Part shown: one piece after another, positions 45,959 through 55,210 of the stretch
How the letters are laid out: each line of letters opens with the position of its first letter
How positions within the stretch are numbered: position 1 is the stretch's first letter
Assembly: GCA_037783545.1 (NCBI GenBank)
Contig: JBBELK010000998.1
Location: 248,001 to 312,000, forward strand
From: Henricia sp. BOLD:AAB3569
Lineage: Eukaryota; Echinodermata; Asteroidea; Spinulosida; Echinasteridae
Length of the DNA: 64,000 bases
Direction: 5' to 3'
Translations under genes and position numbers: made by a program
Notes under the pieces: generated by a model
What the model saw: only the letters and a program-made list of their open reading frames with translations
Told to the model about the DNA's origin: nothing
The model's database searches: none

Positions 45959-47640
45959 TGTCATTAGACCAGTCAAAGCAAAAAGCATCCACCCCTGACG
46001 AACCTCTACACCAGAACCTAGTGTAGAACTTGTGTGTTTTACAACTAGTAGGAGAAGCAAAACAATCGCATGTGTGCGGTCCCCATAAAGCGTCGATACG
46101 CTCGAAAGAGCGCCGATCTATTAACCAGTCGTCAAAGTCGGTAATTCTGCTGATTTTGTCTGCAATGGTATTGCAAGAACGAGGAATCCATTCTGGTAAA
46201 AGAACAATGTTGTGCTTTAGACAAAGGGAGAAGATCGACAAAGATAACGTGTGCAAATCGGGCTTGCCACTGCCATGTAAGAGTATGCGTGGTACGCTGC
46301 TATTATCCGTGTACCATCTAATTTTTGGATGGGACAATTCGTCTCGAAGTTCAGTGAGTACTTTAAAAATAGCACCCATTTCGCGCCATGTGGAACTGCG
46401 CGACGATTCGAATTTTGACCAGACACCGTTGACTTTTAACTGCTCAAAATCGGCCACGTAACCGCCATAACCAACATCGCTCGCGTCCGAATAAACCGCA
46501 CGGTTGGGAACATGTTGATGTTTAATAGAAAAACCGTCGAGATTCTCGAAATTCGACTGCCAAAACTTGAGTTCTGTTACGGCATCGTCCGTTAAAAGTA
46601 TTAAGTCGTCCCATGAAAACCTGGTTTGGATCGTACGATACATGACTCGGGTCATTAGTCGGGTAATGGGTCCAAGAGCGAGTGACATGGAGATCAATTG
46701 ACCGGTGACTTTTGCGAGAGTTCTAGCGCTTGTTGGTTGTAATTGTGCGTGGTCGGATAATAACTCATGAATTGAGGCGTTGAGCTTTGTGATCATAGCC
46801 GTAGGGACCGAGAACGTCAGAAAGTGCGAGTTCAAAACGAGGCCCAAGTACGTAATAGATCTATTAGGCTGCCAAACGCATTTCGTTTTGCTAGGAACGA
46901 AACCGCTACGGATAAGTGAATCTTTCACGATGGACGAGTTACGTAGAGCGGAAGGTAGATCGGGGGAAATAACTAACCCGTCATCAATGTACATAAAGCA
47001 CGAAATGCCTTGAGCGCGCCATGAATAGACGAGTGGTCTAGTGATCTTTGTGAATAAATAACATGCCGAGGACAATCCGAAGGGCAAGACGCGGAAAACG
47101 TAAAATCTGGTGTCTGATAATGAAAAATTCCAAGAAAAACCGAGATACTTTTGGTGCTCCGGAAAAATGTCTACGTGGTGGTAACCCGACTCTAGATCAA
47201 AAATACTGATCGTAATCGAGAACTTGAGCGATGTGCCGAGGATCATCGTACTTGAATTTGGTCTTCAAAACAAATTTGTTAGGGAAACGGAGGTCCAAAA
47301 CTAGCCGTAGTTTTTTACCCGATGCAACAGTGAGGGGGTTACAACAATACGGCCGACTGGGAACCTGAACAATGCAACGTTTGTCGAGAAGTTCGGCAAT
47401 GGCGGATTGAACAAAATCTGAATGTTGCAAACTAGATTGGTTATTATTGGCAAAAAACGGGGAAGGTGCGACAAAGAAAGGAATCTTATAGCCACTCTCA
47501 ATAACACCAATCACGTAATCGCTAGCTTTCAGAACGTTTTTCCAATAATCCAAACACTGAAACAATCTACCTTGAACGCCTTGCGGCGGGGATGGACGAC
47601 TTTGGTCGTGTTCCCAATCCCTATGTTCTAGTGGATGGGG
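45958..47640 (-). pseudogene. Reverse transcriptase-RNase H of the PAT/Ngaro element, frameshifted and interrupted
   Basis: The upstream part (to about 47,200) carries the RT finger region (FFVAPSPFF, LLDKRCIVQVPSRPYCCNPL, LRLVLDLRFPN). At a T5 run (plus 47,199-47,203) one extra T shifts the frame; the downstream frame continues FDLESGYHHVDI, VLPFGLSSACYLFTK, then the catalytic MYIDDGLV and the conserved TYLGL. RNase H follows with AVYSDASDVGYGG, a Glu in WREMGAIF, WYTDNSSV and NTIADKISR, all four acidic residues present. The frame is then cut after FDWSNDN by the DIRS element; its continuation is at 40,932-41,250. Confidence 0.88.
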
Positions 47641-48316
47641 CTGGTCCGGGTTGTCCGTGCTGTCGCTGTAGGGATCGGAGGGCAGGGCATGCTGCTCGAA
47701 CGTGTCCTTGCAAACCGCACTGGAAGCACATGCGGTTGTCGAAGTAGGGCTGGGCTCGGTAGTAGGGACGAAAAGGGTTAGACCGAATATAAGAAGCAGT
47801 AGGATATGCTGCAGTCGCCTTGGGGAAAGAGGCCGTGTTGGTAGTGGTCTGTCTGAAGCCGCTGACTCGCTTCTTAGGGGCAGGTTTTTTAGCGGCGGCG
47901 GCTTTCTCTGCTTTTTTGATCCGTTTCTCGTCGGACGAATCGGATGCCAGATCGTCGGCGACATATTCCTTAACAACCCCCCAACCAAGCTCAGATCGAT
48001 CAGCTATGCGTATTAGTTTTTGGCGCCCCTTAAGAGCTGTGACAGCCTGTTCAAGGTTGCTCTTGGCCTGGTCAATGTCAAGCGTTTCAATGTTCTGAAG
48101 AGCCGAGTTAACGAAGGTCAGGACCTTGTCGCAATGATTGAACTGTTGTTGGTTGCCCTCCCTTTTAAAAGTAGGAACTTCGGCAGAAAGTCTTTGTTTT
48201 TTGCAGGCGGTCTCGACTCGAGAGTCCAAGGTGTTGGTGAGTGCCTGAATTGACCGTAGAATTTCCTGGTTTCCTTCGGTGGGCTGTGAAAGCATGGGGG
48301 TATCTTCGTGCGACAT
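47621..48316 (-). CDS. Gag-like protein of the PAT/Ngaro element
   Basis: The frame is open from 48,379, but the first good ATG (MSHEDTPMLSQ) is at 48,316, just inside repeat A1, giving 231 residues. The N-terminal half is acidic and helical with a likely coiled-coil stretch; a Lys/Ala-rich basic tract (KKAEKAAAAKKPAPKKR) follows at about residues 135-150. Near the C-terminus is a CCHC-type zinc knuckle, CFQCGLQGHVRAACP, as in nucleic-acid-binding retroelement Gag proteins. The RT frame overlaps its 3' end in another phase. This is the only intact ORF of this element. Confidence 0.85.
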   Translation of the reverse strand: MSHEDTPMLSQPTEGNQEILRSIQALTNTLDSRVETACKKQRLSAEVPTFKREGNQQQFNHCDKVLTFVNSALQNIETLDIDQAKSNLEQAVTALKGRQKLIRIADRSELGWGVVKEYVADDLASDSSDEKRIKKAEKAAAAKKPAPKKRVSGFRQTTTNTASFPKATAAYPTASYIRSNPFRPYYRAQPYFDNRMCFQCGLQGHVRAACPALRSLQRQHGQPGPAPSTRT

Positions 48317-48365
48317 GTTAGTACAAACACGGAGTACAACAATTAACGATACGGTAGATGAACAA

Positions 48366-48524
48366 ATTCTGTACAGCAAGATCGACTGCCTGACCGAGAG
48401 TGAGCTAAAAAGCCCTTAGGTGGCTTTATATGTGTCACGCAGTTATGCAAGTGAACAATAAAGCATTGTCCTGAATGGTACAATGCACGAACAGATGTCG
48501 TGCGAATACGAAAAGAAATTTCAC
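48366..48524 (-). repeat. Split direct repeat A1 (159 bp, element 5' end)
   Basis: Copy of A2. The gag ATG (48,316) lies 50 bp inside it. Flanking host sequence gtcttggccc begins at 48,525. Confidence 0.92.
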
Positions 48525-48772
48525 GTCTTGGCCCATACCAAGATACATCCATGTGACTTGTGACCAAGCAAACTTGGCCACTTTAGGCATGAGGCGGCCA
48601 CTTTACAAAGGTGGTCTTAATGACAGGTTAATTTGACTGTAAAAATGTACATAATACAGCGGGGGGCATTGCACCCCGCTCCCTGCCTTCCCCATTTTAC
48701 AACGCCCCCCCCCCCCCCCCAAAAAAAGTTGTAATTTCACCATTTAGTATAACGGACTCTCTCATTTTACAG
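48525..48772. other. End of intron 2 before exon 3
   Basis: Host intron with a poly-C run at 48,706-48,720 followed by A-rich sequence. No gene. Confidence 0.6.
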
Positions 48773-48905
48773 GGCTACAAGCAAAACTTCTATCCGCTGA
48801 ATCGAACCATACCCGAAATTGTGGATTTTGTTACGTCATGTGGCTGGACCAACGTGCAATGTGACCCGGTTTCCACGCCAAGCATGTCGGGGACGCACAC
48901 AAAAC
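48773..48905 (+). CDS. SAM-dependent methyltransferase, exon 3
   Basis: The acceptor is ctcattttacag ending at 48772. It encodes 44 codons plus one base, GYKQNFYPL through MSGTHTK, with IPEIVDFVTSCGW in the place where class I methyltransferases have the helix and strand before the last beta hairpin (the GF/GW turn). The donor is C|GTACGT at 48906, phase 1. This exon has no overlapping long ORF because it is short, but its acceptor, donor and phase all match exons 2 and 4, and its composition is unlike the flanking repeats. It sits 250 bp beyond the right end of the PAT/Ngaro element. Confidence 0.75.
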
Positions 48906-49017
48906 GTACGTCTGAATAATCAACGTTTCACTTGAACTTTGCTATTCTACGAACATCTGCAGAGTGACTATCATTTCATAAAAATGCAATGATCTTTATC
49001 TCCCGACGACGTCATCC

Positions 49018-49560
49018 TAAAGCCTCGGTCACAAATGGCATGCGGCTTGTTGGCGGCTGCCGTAAGTCCCCAAAATTGCCATAACCGTGCGGTGGCCGCA
49101 CGGCCGGTAGAATATGCTAGCCGTGAGGAGATCTCAAGGTTTTTTGCTCGTCGCAGGGACTTACGATTTGTATAACTTGACATTAAACTTTTTTTCCGGA
49201 AATCGCAACTCCGTAGGCCGCAACCCCGCCGCATGTATCATCGCATGTATCAAAGGACGCCGCACGGAGACCTTGCGGCGGCCTCACGGCGTCCTTGCGT
49301 CGGCCGCTACAGCCGTGCGGGCGCCTTGCGATTGCCTTGCGGTCGCCGTGAGGGCGCCTCGCAGTTTAATCTTAACTGGCGCCTTGCGATCTCCTCACGG
49401 ATTTTGATTTCATGACTTTTACGATTGCCGTGCGGACCTTGTAACATTTGTGAACACTGCTTCCGCAGCCCGAAAAGCCGTTCGATTTGTAAAAATCTCA
49501 TCTACAAACCGCAGACCGCAGAACCGTGCGGCGGCAGCATTATATGTGACCTAGGCTTTA
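49018..49560. mobile_element. 543-bp TIR element with CCGTGCGG/CCTTGCGG words
   Basis: TAAAGCCTCGGTCACAAATG at 49,018 is inverted at 49,560 (acctaggcttta). The interior carries CCGTGCGG, CCTTGCGG, CCGTGAGG or complements a dozen or more times on both strands. A frame at 49,114-49,407 is a by-product. The next element starts two bases later. Confidence 0.8.
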
Positions 49561-49561
49561 A

Positions 49562-50050
49562 GAGGCCGAACTCACCAAGCCCGACACGCTTCCCGACACA
49601 ATAACCCCAGTGGTGTCGGGAAGCATGGGTGTGTCGGGGCAGTGGGTTCAAGATTCCGACGCACCACATGACAAAGATGTTGCGTCGCGGTGTTGTGAAG
49701 TGGGATTTATGACACTTGTGAACCTGTTAAAACAAATCGTACGACGCACCCGCGTCGAAATGTGTCATATTGGTCAGCATATTTAGGACACGAATTGCGA
49801 CACACCCTCGCCATTGGCAAAGGCAGCTACGACCGCTATCACCTCTATACATTAATTTTTATGGTATGATAATAATGCGCACAGACTCTCGTTATGACGT
49901 CAGTTGTGTCGTACGTACTCTTGGCGCGCTTTTTGTCGCACACGACACGCTTGCGACACACTACTGTGTCGGCGCGTGTCGTGGACCATCTGTGTCGTAT
50001 TTGTGTTGCGAGCGTGTCGTGGGCGTGTCGGGCTTCGTGGGTTCGGCCTC
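49562..50050. mobile_element. 489-bp TIR element with GTGTCG/CGACAC words
   Basis: GAGGCCGAACTCACCAAGCC at 49,562 is inverted at 50,050 (gtgggttcggcctc). GTGTCG/CGACAC and TGTCGC-type words occur more than twenty times in 490 bp on both strands. Open frames over it (49,770-50,249 +, 49,845-50,180 minus) are by-products. Confidence 0.8.
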
Positions 50051-50368
50051 GAGTATAATGGATGTCGCTTGGAAGATTTTCGTAATTTGTTTGATTTGTG
50101 TGTTTTGTTTGTGTGCTTGGTATTTGTATTATGACCCGTTTTGCTATAAGTATGCAGCCATGTCTTTCTCCGCCTTTCACCTCTTGCGTCCTGGGTTCGA
50201 TTCCTGCACTTCTAAAACTGCATCTCCTTCTTCATCTCAAGTACTGTAGGCCTACATGTAAAAAGTTAAACATATAATATCGTACAGTAGAAGAAAAACA
50301 AGATTGACGTATTCCTATCTTTGGGTGGCTCGATACACAATTAAAATTGGCGCGCTTTAAACCTATAT

Positions 50369-50544
50369 AGTTTCCATATAATCGTAACGCGCGCACGCAG
50401 ACTAGACGCAAACAACTGCAACGCAAACAGTGACGGAAACAATCGGCAAGGTTAATCTTGGGTCAATTTTGCCGACTGTCTGCGTTACTGTTTGTGTTGC
50501 TAGTTTGCGGTACTCTCTGCGTTTGTTACGTCTATATGGAAACC
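50369..50544. mobile_element. ~175-bp TIR element with CGCAAAC words
   Basis: GTTTCCATATAATCGTAACG at 50,370 is paired with gttacgtctatatggaaac ending at 50,543. GCAAAC/GTTTGCG-type words recur between. Non-coding, in intron 3. Confidence 0.65.
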
Positions 50545-50553
50545 GGGCTTTAT

Positions 50554-51984
50554 GGTGGATTCACACACTGAGCCTTTTCGCGCGTAAATTCGACGCGCGT
50601 CGTTTTGAGGGGAAAACCGGTGTGGAGTGAATTTGGAGTGTAACGATGCATTGAAAATCACAAACACAAAAACACTTTCCGCTCAAGTTGATTATGTGGT
50701 TCCAAGTTAGACTGGTTCCCGTCCACATATTCCACATAGGAGAATATAGGGACAGGTAAAGGGCGCTTCATATTGATCTGTAATTGGTCGTCTTTGCGCG
50801 TGCGCATTGTGTGTTTTATATTTAAAAATTGGCGAAACCCTTTCCTTTAGGCAATGTACTTTATTTACATTTGGATATGTTCGACACGCACGGCCGGGTT
50901 ACAAATGTCAATGCAAAATATGCGCACTTACTAAACAAATTAATAATAATAACCACGTGACCACGGGCAGAATTCTGCCCGTCGTGGCTGCCCTTTATAC
51001 CCCCCGTCAGACCGGATTGGCGGTGCCACTACGGTTTTTGGTCAAAACCGCCATCAACGTAGTGACACCGCCAGTAGTTTTTCATAGTTTTCCCGGAAAA
51101 CGGGTAGGCTACCCGTCACACATGTGTTTTTCTTCGCGGTGCTTGAACTGTTTGAAGACTTTTAGAACACTGAAATTAAAGCAGAAAACCGAAGCTTTTA
51201 TACTACAAAATATGCCAGCAGTAGCACCGTGCAAGCACCTCAGTGCAACCTCGGTGGAAACGCCATTGCCGTACAAGCACCTCAATAACACCGCCGGCAC
51301 CGCCGTAGAAACGCAGTGGCACCGCAGTATTTTCTAAAATTCCTCCCTGGCTCCGCAGTGGCACCCCCATACACCCAGTGCTCCCGTGGTCGCACCGTAG
51401 TAGCACCGCCGTAACCGCAGTAGAACCGCCACAGGATCGCCGTAGGGTCGCCAGTCTACTTTTTCGGCGATTGCACGGCGGTTGTACTGCGGAGGCACGG
51501 CGGTGATGGAGGTGCTACTGCGGTCCTTGTACGGTCCCACGGCGGTCATGGCGGTCATGGCGGTGCCGCGGCGATCCCACTGCGTATTGGCCCAGCCCGC
51601 GGTGGCACTGCGGAAGTTTTGAAAATATTCAAAGTTTCCGCCGTGCCATCGCGAAGGTCCGCGGTTTTGACAGTTTTCCGCGGTGCTACGGCGATCAATG
51701 GCGGAACCACTGCGGAACCACGGCGATCATGCTGGTGCCATAGCGGTTTATGCCGTACAAGCACCGCAGTGGCACCGCGCCTCCGGTGTGACGGGGGTAT
51801 TACCGATCCCTATCGCGGTGCGCTGACCTTTCCAATGCGCAGCTAATGAAGTATAAGATAAATTACCGGAGTAGAATTTTCCATTTTGGAAAGATCGGCG
51901 ATTGGAACCTCATGCAACGCGGTGAGCGCAGTGCGATTTTTCCGCGATAGTGTGAAGTAACGCCCATTCAGTGTGAATTCACCC
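50554..51984. mobile_element. 1.4-kb TIR element hosting a nested element
   Basis: GGTGGATTCACACACTGAG at 50,554 is matched by the inverse gtgtgaattcaccc ending at 51,984. The subterminal segments (cgcgcgtaaattcgacgcgc; cgatagtgtgaagtaacgcc) differ. The 806-bp element at 50,996-51,801 lies inside. Confidence 0.6.
50996..51801. mobile_element. 806-bp TIR element with GCGGTG/CACCGC words
   Basis: ATACCCCCCGTCAGACCGG at the left and the inverse ccggtgtgacgggggtat at the right give ~35-bp arms that extend to ggcggtgccactacgg. More than thirty copies of GCGGTG, CACCGC, GCGGTT or CCGCAGT fill the interior on both strands. Short frames through it are by-products. Confidence 0.82.
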
Positions 51985-52112
51985 TTCGCACTACTTTTCA
52001 AAGAAGCGTTAGCCTGATTGATTTTTGCACCAAAATATCGGGTTAAATGAGACCCATAAACTTATTGCAGGGACATTCCCCTGTTCAAATTCCGCATTTA
52101 TCTCGTTCACAG

Positions 52113-52285
52113 TGTTAATGAAGACGTGTTTGGGTCAAACGGCGTACATTCCGGAGGCAGAGCACGAGGCCTATCTGGAGGACATTTGGCAGTATGTGTT
52201 TTCTAGGTACAAGGACACGTCCGTAGAAGGGAACGTTCAGCTTCTCTTCGAACATGTAGTCATCCATGCTTACAAGCCGTCGTAG
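52113..52285 (+). CDS. SAM-dependent methyltransferase, exon 4 (C-terminus)
   Basis: The acceptor is tctcgttcacag ending at 52112. Two bases complete a Leu codon split after exon 3, followed by LMKTCLGQTAYIPEAEHEAY and on to VVIHAYKPS, then TAG at 52283-52285. The C-terminal FEHVVIHAYKP strand is the typical last beta strand of JHAMT-like and related small methyltransferases. The open frame extends upstream of the acceptor to 52025, but that part is unlike the family and is read as intron. No AATAAA is seen in the first 100 bp downstream, so the 3' UTR end is not placed. Confidence 0.8.
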
Positions 52286-52440
52286 ATACACGGAAACCCG
52301 ATGTCGGGACCCAATGAGCCACAACATTCTCATTGTGAACAAAATCTTAAGTTCATTTTGAAGAAATTATCCTATATTTGAGTAACTTAAAGGCAGTATA
52401 CATCATTGGTAATCTCGAAAATCAGAAATGTTCACAGATT

Positions 52441-52649
52441 TACGCCTAACTTACACAATACTCGGGCGAAGTGGTTTGGGGGCGAAATGGCACTTGGGCG
52501 AAATGGTTTTGGGGCGAATTGAATTTTCGTCTCATGAGACAAAAACTAATTGTTTTACTCATTTCTCAAAGACTATATCACTTTAGACAAAACCATTTCA
52601 GGGGAAGTTTTTTACGGTCATCATGTTTATATTGTATAAGTTAGGCGTA
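52441..52649. mobile_element. 209-bp TIR element
   Basis: TACGCCTAACTTACACAATA at 52,441 is inverted at 52,649 with one mismatch (tattgtataagttaggcgta). The interior has three gggcgaa(a)tgg words and a C-rich to T-rich bias. It lies about 155 bp after the methyltransferase stop codon. Confidence 0.8.
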
Positions 52650-52788
52650 GTAGTATGAAACAACTGGTTCTACACCACTTCTCTATTGTTTCTTTTTTTT
52701 TATTAATTTGTTTAATTAATTTTGTTTTTTCAAGATTTGTTTTTATTGGTTTTTTTTTAATTTTGTTTTCTTCTAGATGCGCAGAAAA

Positions 52789-52818
52789 AATTCCCCGTCT
52801 GCGCGCAGACGGGGAATT
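52789..52818. repeat. Perfect 30-bp palindrome
   Basis: aattccccgtctgc and its exact complement meet at 52,803/52,804. It is bracketed by two copies of tctagatgcgcagaa (about 52,783 and 52,856) and long T runs. Confidence 0.85.
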
Positions 52819-52859
52819 CCCTACTCATCATAGTACTAATTTTTATTTTTTTTTTCTAG

Positions 52860-53377
52860 ATGCGCAGAATAAAATTGTTAACAGTCTACCCACCTTAAAA
52901 ATAAAAAAAAAACACATGACTCCTACCTTTTCACGGCACACACGATGTATTTGAAACAGGTCGCTTGCTTGGTACGTATATGTACACCCATACCCTGTCA
53001 CACCAACAACTTAGACAATTTAGGCTCCACAAATACATCTTAAAATTCTTTCCAAAATATTATCCAGAAGTCAAACTAACTGTAGGACTTTGTGCCAGTG
53101 TAGGCCTACTGTGTTCAGTGCCATGATTCAACATGTATTAATATATAATGGGAAATCGTGTGTCCAATAAATGATGCGTGAACAACACAAAAACCTTTTG
53201 TTCACTCCAGTGCAGGTCACCTTTTGTGTTTGGCATGGTTTAGTTATTACAGGGATTATATTTATAACTGAGGTTTACCTCTGCGTACGTACGGTATTTG
53301 CATAGGACTCGAAAATAACAAGCTATTTTACAAATTTTAATCTTATCTTTGTAGATTCTGTAAGCTACGTATTTTTG
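52860..53377. other. Intergenic, no gene seen
   Basis: AT-rich anonymous sequence, including AATAAA at about 53,167, which is 880 bp from the methyltransferase stop and only a speculative end for its transcript. Confidence 0.4.
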
Positions 53378-53399
53378 TTAAGTGTTTATGCTACCAGAA

Positions 53400-53580
53400 A
53401 GTAATTGGCTTTTCGCACTCCTGCGGAAAGTCCTTGTTTCTGTTCTGATTTTTTTTTTGGCTTTCCGCAGCAGCATCCTGCGGAAAGCCTTTGAAACTGT
53501 TCTGATTTTTTGTTTGGCTTTCCGAAGCAGCTTGCGTAAAGCCTTTGTTTCTGTTCTGATTTTTTTTTTTTTCCTTTTTT
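53400..53580. repeat. ~60-bp tandem repeat, three units
   Basis: Units of ggaaagcctttgtttctgtt, ctgatttttt and ggctttccgcagcag recur about every 58-62 bp. Lys-rich frames on the minus strand here are artefacts of the T-rich unit. Confidence 0.75.
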
Positions 53581-53592
53581 TATTTTTCTCCC

Positions 53593-53880
53593 AAAACCCC
53601 ATAGACAAAGCACATGGTCCTTCGGCCTGGCAAACTGGTCACTTGCAAAAATCGGATCATCATAAAACTTGGTCACAATAATCACCTCATAGTGAAGTAC
53701 TGCACAAAATGTACACATGTACACAGTTACACACATGTACAATATGCATACATCTGCACAACCCCATATCCCATAGACAAAGCACATAGTCTGTCTCGCT
53801 GGTAGAAGGGTCGCTTGCAAAGCTTGGATCATCTTCAAACTTGGTCACAATAAGGAACCCATAGTAAAGTACTATACCAA
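53593..53880. repeat. ~110-bp direct repeat pair (53,593 and 53,768)
   Basis: ccccatagacaaagcacat, ggtcacttgcaaa or ggtcgcttgcaaa, ggatcatc and acttggtcacaataa occur in the same order twice, 175 bp apart. Afterwards gatgacgtcaccaggt occurs at about 53,896 and 54,337. Confidence 0.7.
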
Positions 53881-53889
53881 AGAGGTTAC

Positions 53890-55031
53890 ATCTTGATGAC
53901 GTCACCAGGTATCAAATTACAAGCGTTTGAAATTGAATGCCTCACATATTCAAAAATCTGTACAAATTCAACCGTTTGAGATACAAACTTTATTCCTTCG
54001 GCAATGGTCATGACTATACAAGGTCTAAATTTCATACAGAGACATTGACCTTGAATATTGCTTCCTATTGGTCGAACACGAGGCTGCGTTGTCATTTAAA
54101 ACTGGTAGCAGATACCGAGATCGGGTCAACGTTGTCAGTCTCGGGACCCCTTGGGCATTACAACAATACCAAAAGTTAAGTCGTCACACGAAAGAGCGCC
54201 CTCTAGCGACGAGTTAAAAAATGGCCAAAACGTATTTTGAAGAGATGTTTGCGGCGAAGTTTTTGCTAATTGGCCCACAATTGGTGCATATGTTCACTGA
54301 GGGTCAGTGAACATGCCCATACCTTCAAAAGTTTGATGACGTCACCAGGTGTCAAATTACACTCGGTTGAACATGCATTCTTTTAACAGCTACATCTAGA
54401 GAACGAAAAGGCCGATGGAGGTCAAAGTTTGTGTTTTAGGTTTGTTGTGACTTGTTCTAATGCATATTTTCAGCAAAATCTTGTGACGTCACGATGACGT
54501 CAACAAATAAGCGCGTTTGTGCAGCATACATTAGCCAAGGTCGTTCACTTCCTGCATTGGTCGTATGACCTTGACACCTCGCAGGTATGTAGACCTGGGC
54601 CCGGTTGCACTAAAGGTCTTAAGTGCTGTACTAAAGTTACGAACGAAAATGGGTTGCACCATCGATGTATTACGACATGTACTAACTTCCTACCTGTGGT
54701 GTAAGACAAGTTTCGTGCAACCGAAAGAAATTACAAACCTGTTGCACCATCACAACTTACGCATTGGTAGGACATGGATTTAAGATAGGAAATTACGTCT
54801 AGTAGGGAGGTGACTTAAATAGTTAGGACAATCATACGCGGCAGTACGTCTGGTTGAAATACAGTGTCATTTTTGTTGGTTTAATTACCAACTAGTAGTA
54901 TATGGGAAAGTACCATTGCAAAAGCACAGGGACACGGTTCAGTGATTTTTAGTGTAGAGCCATTGCCCTGGCAACTAACAAAAGATGACGTATTCACTTC
55001 GGCAGTCTATTTCGTGTAAGTTCCTATACGT
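53890..55031. other. Intergenic, no gene seen
   Basis: Two ttgatgacgtcaccaggtrtcaaattac copies (53,893 and 54,333) mark a diverged repeat. 54,596-54,780 carries several GTTGCAC/GTGCAAC and tactaac/gttagta-like words, possibly a further small word-repeat element. No coding frame is credible. Confidence 0.5.
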
Positions 55032-55210
55032 GGGGTACCGTGGCCGAGTGGTTTGAGTCGTTGACTCGCAATACTCAGGTGAAAAATTGGGGTTGCGGGT
55101 TCGATACCCAGCCATGGTACCTGTGCCCTTGGGCAAGGCATCTAACCACAATTGCTCAATCCTTCGTAAGGGATGTAAAGCCGTTGGTCTAGTGTGTTGA
55201 GTAACGCACT

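Larger units (their letters stand above)
38476..48524 (-). mobile_element. PAT/Ngaro-type tyrosine-recombinase retroelement, split by a DIRS insertion
   Basis: Read on the minus strand the order is A1 (48,524-48,366), gag, RT/RNase H, [DIRS insertion 45,958-41,250], RNase H-downstream domain, 24-bp minisatellite, B1 (40,310-40,170), A2 (40,169-40,011), tyrosine recombinase, B2 (38,616-38,476). Both A copies are 159 bp and both B copies 141 bp. A2 and B1 abut with no base between them, so the internal junction equals the joined element ends; this fixes the termini exactly. Without the DIRS the element is about 5.3 kb. Frameshifts in RT and recombinase and a lost catalytic Arg show that it is inactive. 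Confidence 0.88.
7606..52285 (+). other. Split methyltransferase gene, four coding exons (gene span)
   Basis: Four separated + strand coding blocks join without a frame break: exon 1 ends after one base of a Gly codon, exon 2 supplies the other two, exon 2 ends on a whole Lys codon, exon 3 ends after one base completed by the first two of exon 4. Total coding length is 789 nt, 262 residues plus stop, close to the size of juvenile hormone acid O-methyltransferase-like proteins (about 280). The order of motifs, SAM motif I in exon 1, motifs II and III in exon 2 and a C-terminal Rossmann tail in exons 3-4, is the order of a class I methyltransferase. The substrate cannot be told from sequence; JHAMT-like is a family resemblance, not a function. 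UTR exons, promoter TATA box and polyadenylation signal were not identified. Introns are 6.4, 34.3 and 3.2 kb and are filled with transposons. Confidence 0.82.

Noticed and set aside
49770-50249. 159-codon plus-strand frame with hydrophobic segment
   Set aside because: Mostly inside the GTGTCG-word element; the Cys/Val-rich run is a result of the repeated word.
52025-52112. Upstream extension of exon 4 to an in-frame ATG-like start
   Set aside because: A good acceptor lies at 52,112 with matching phase to exon 3, and residues before it do not resemble the methyltransferase family.
53386-53838. Lys-rich 150-codon minus-strand frame
   Set aside because: Encoded by a T-rich 60-bp tandem repeat and a direct repeat pair; no domain.
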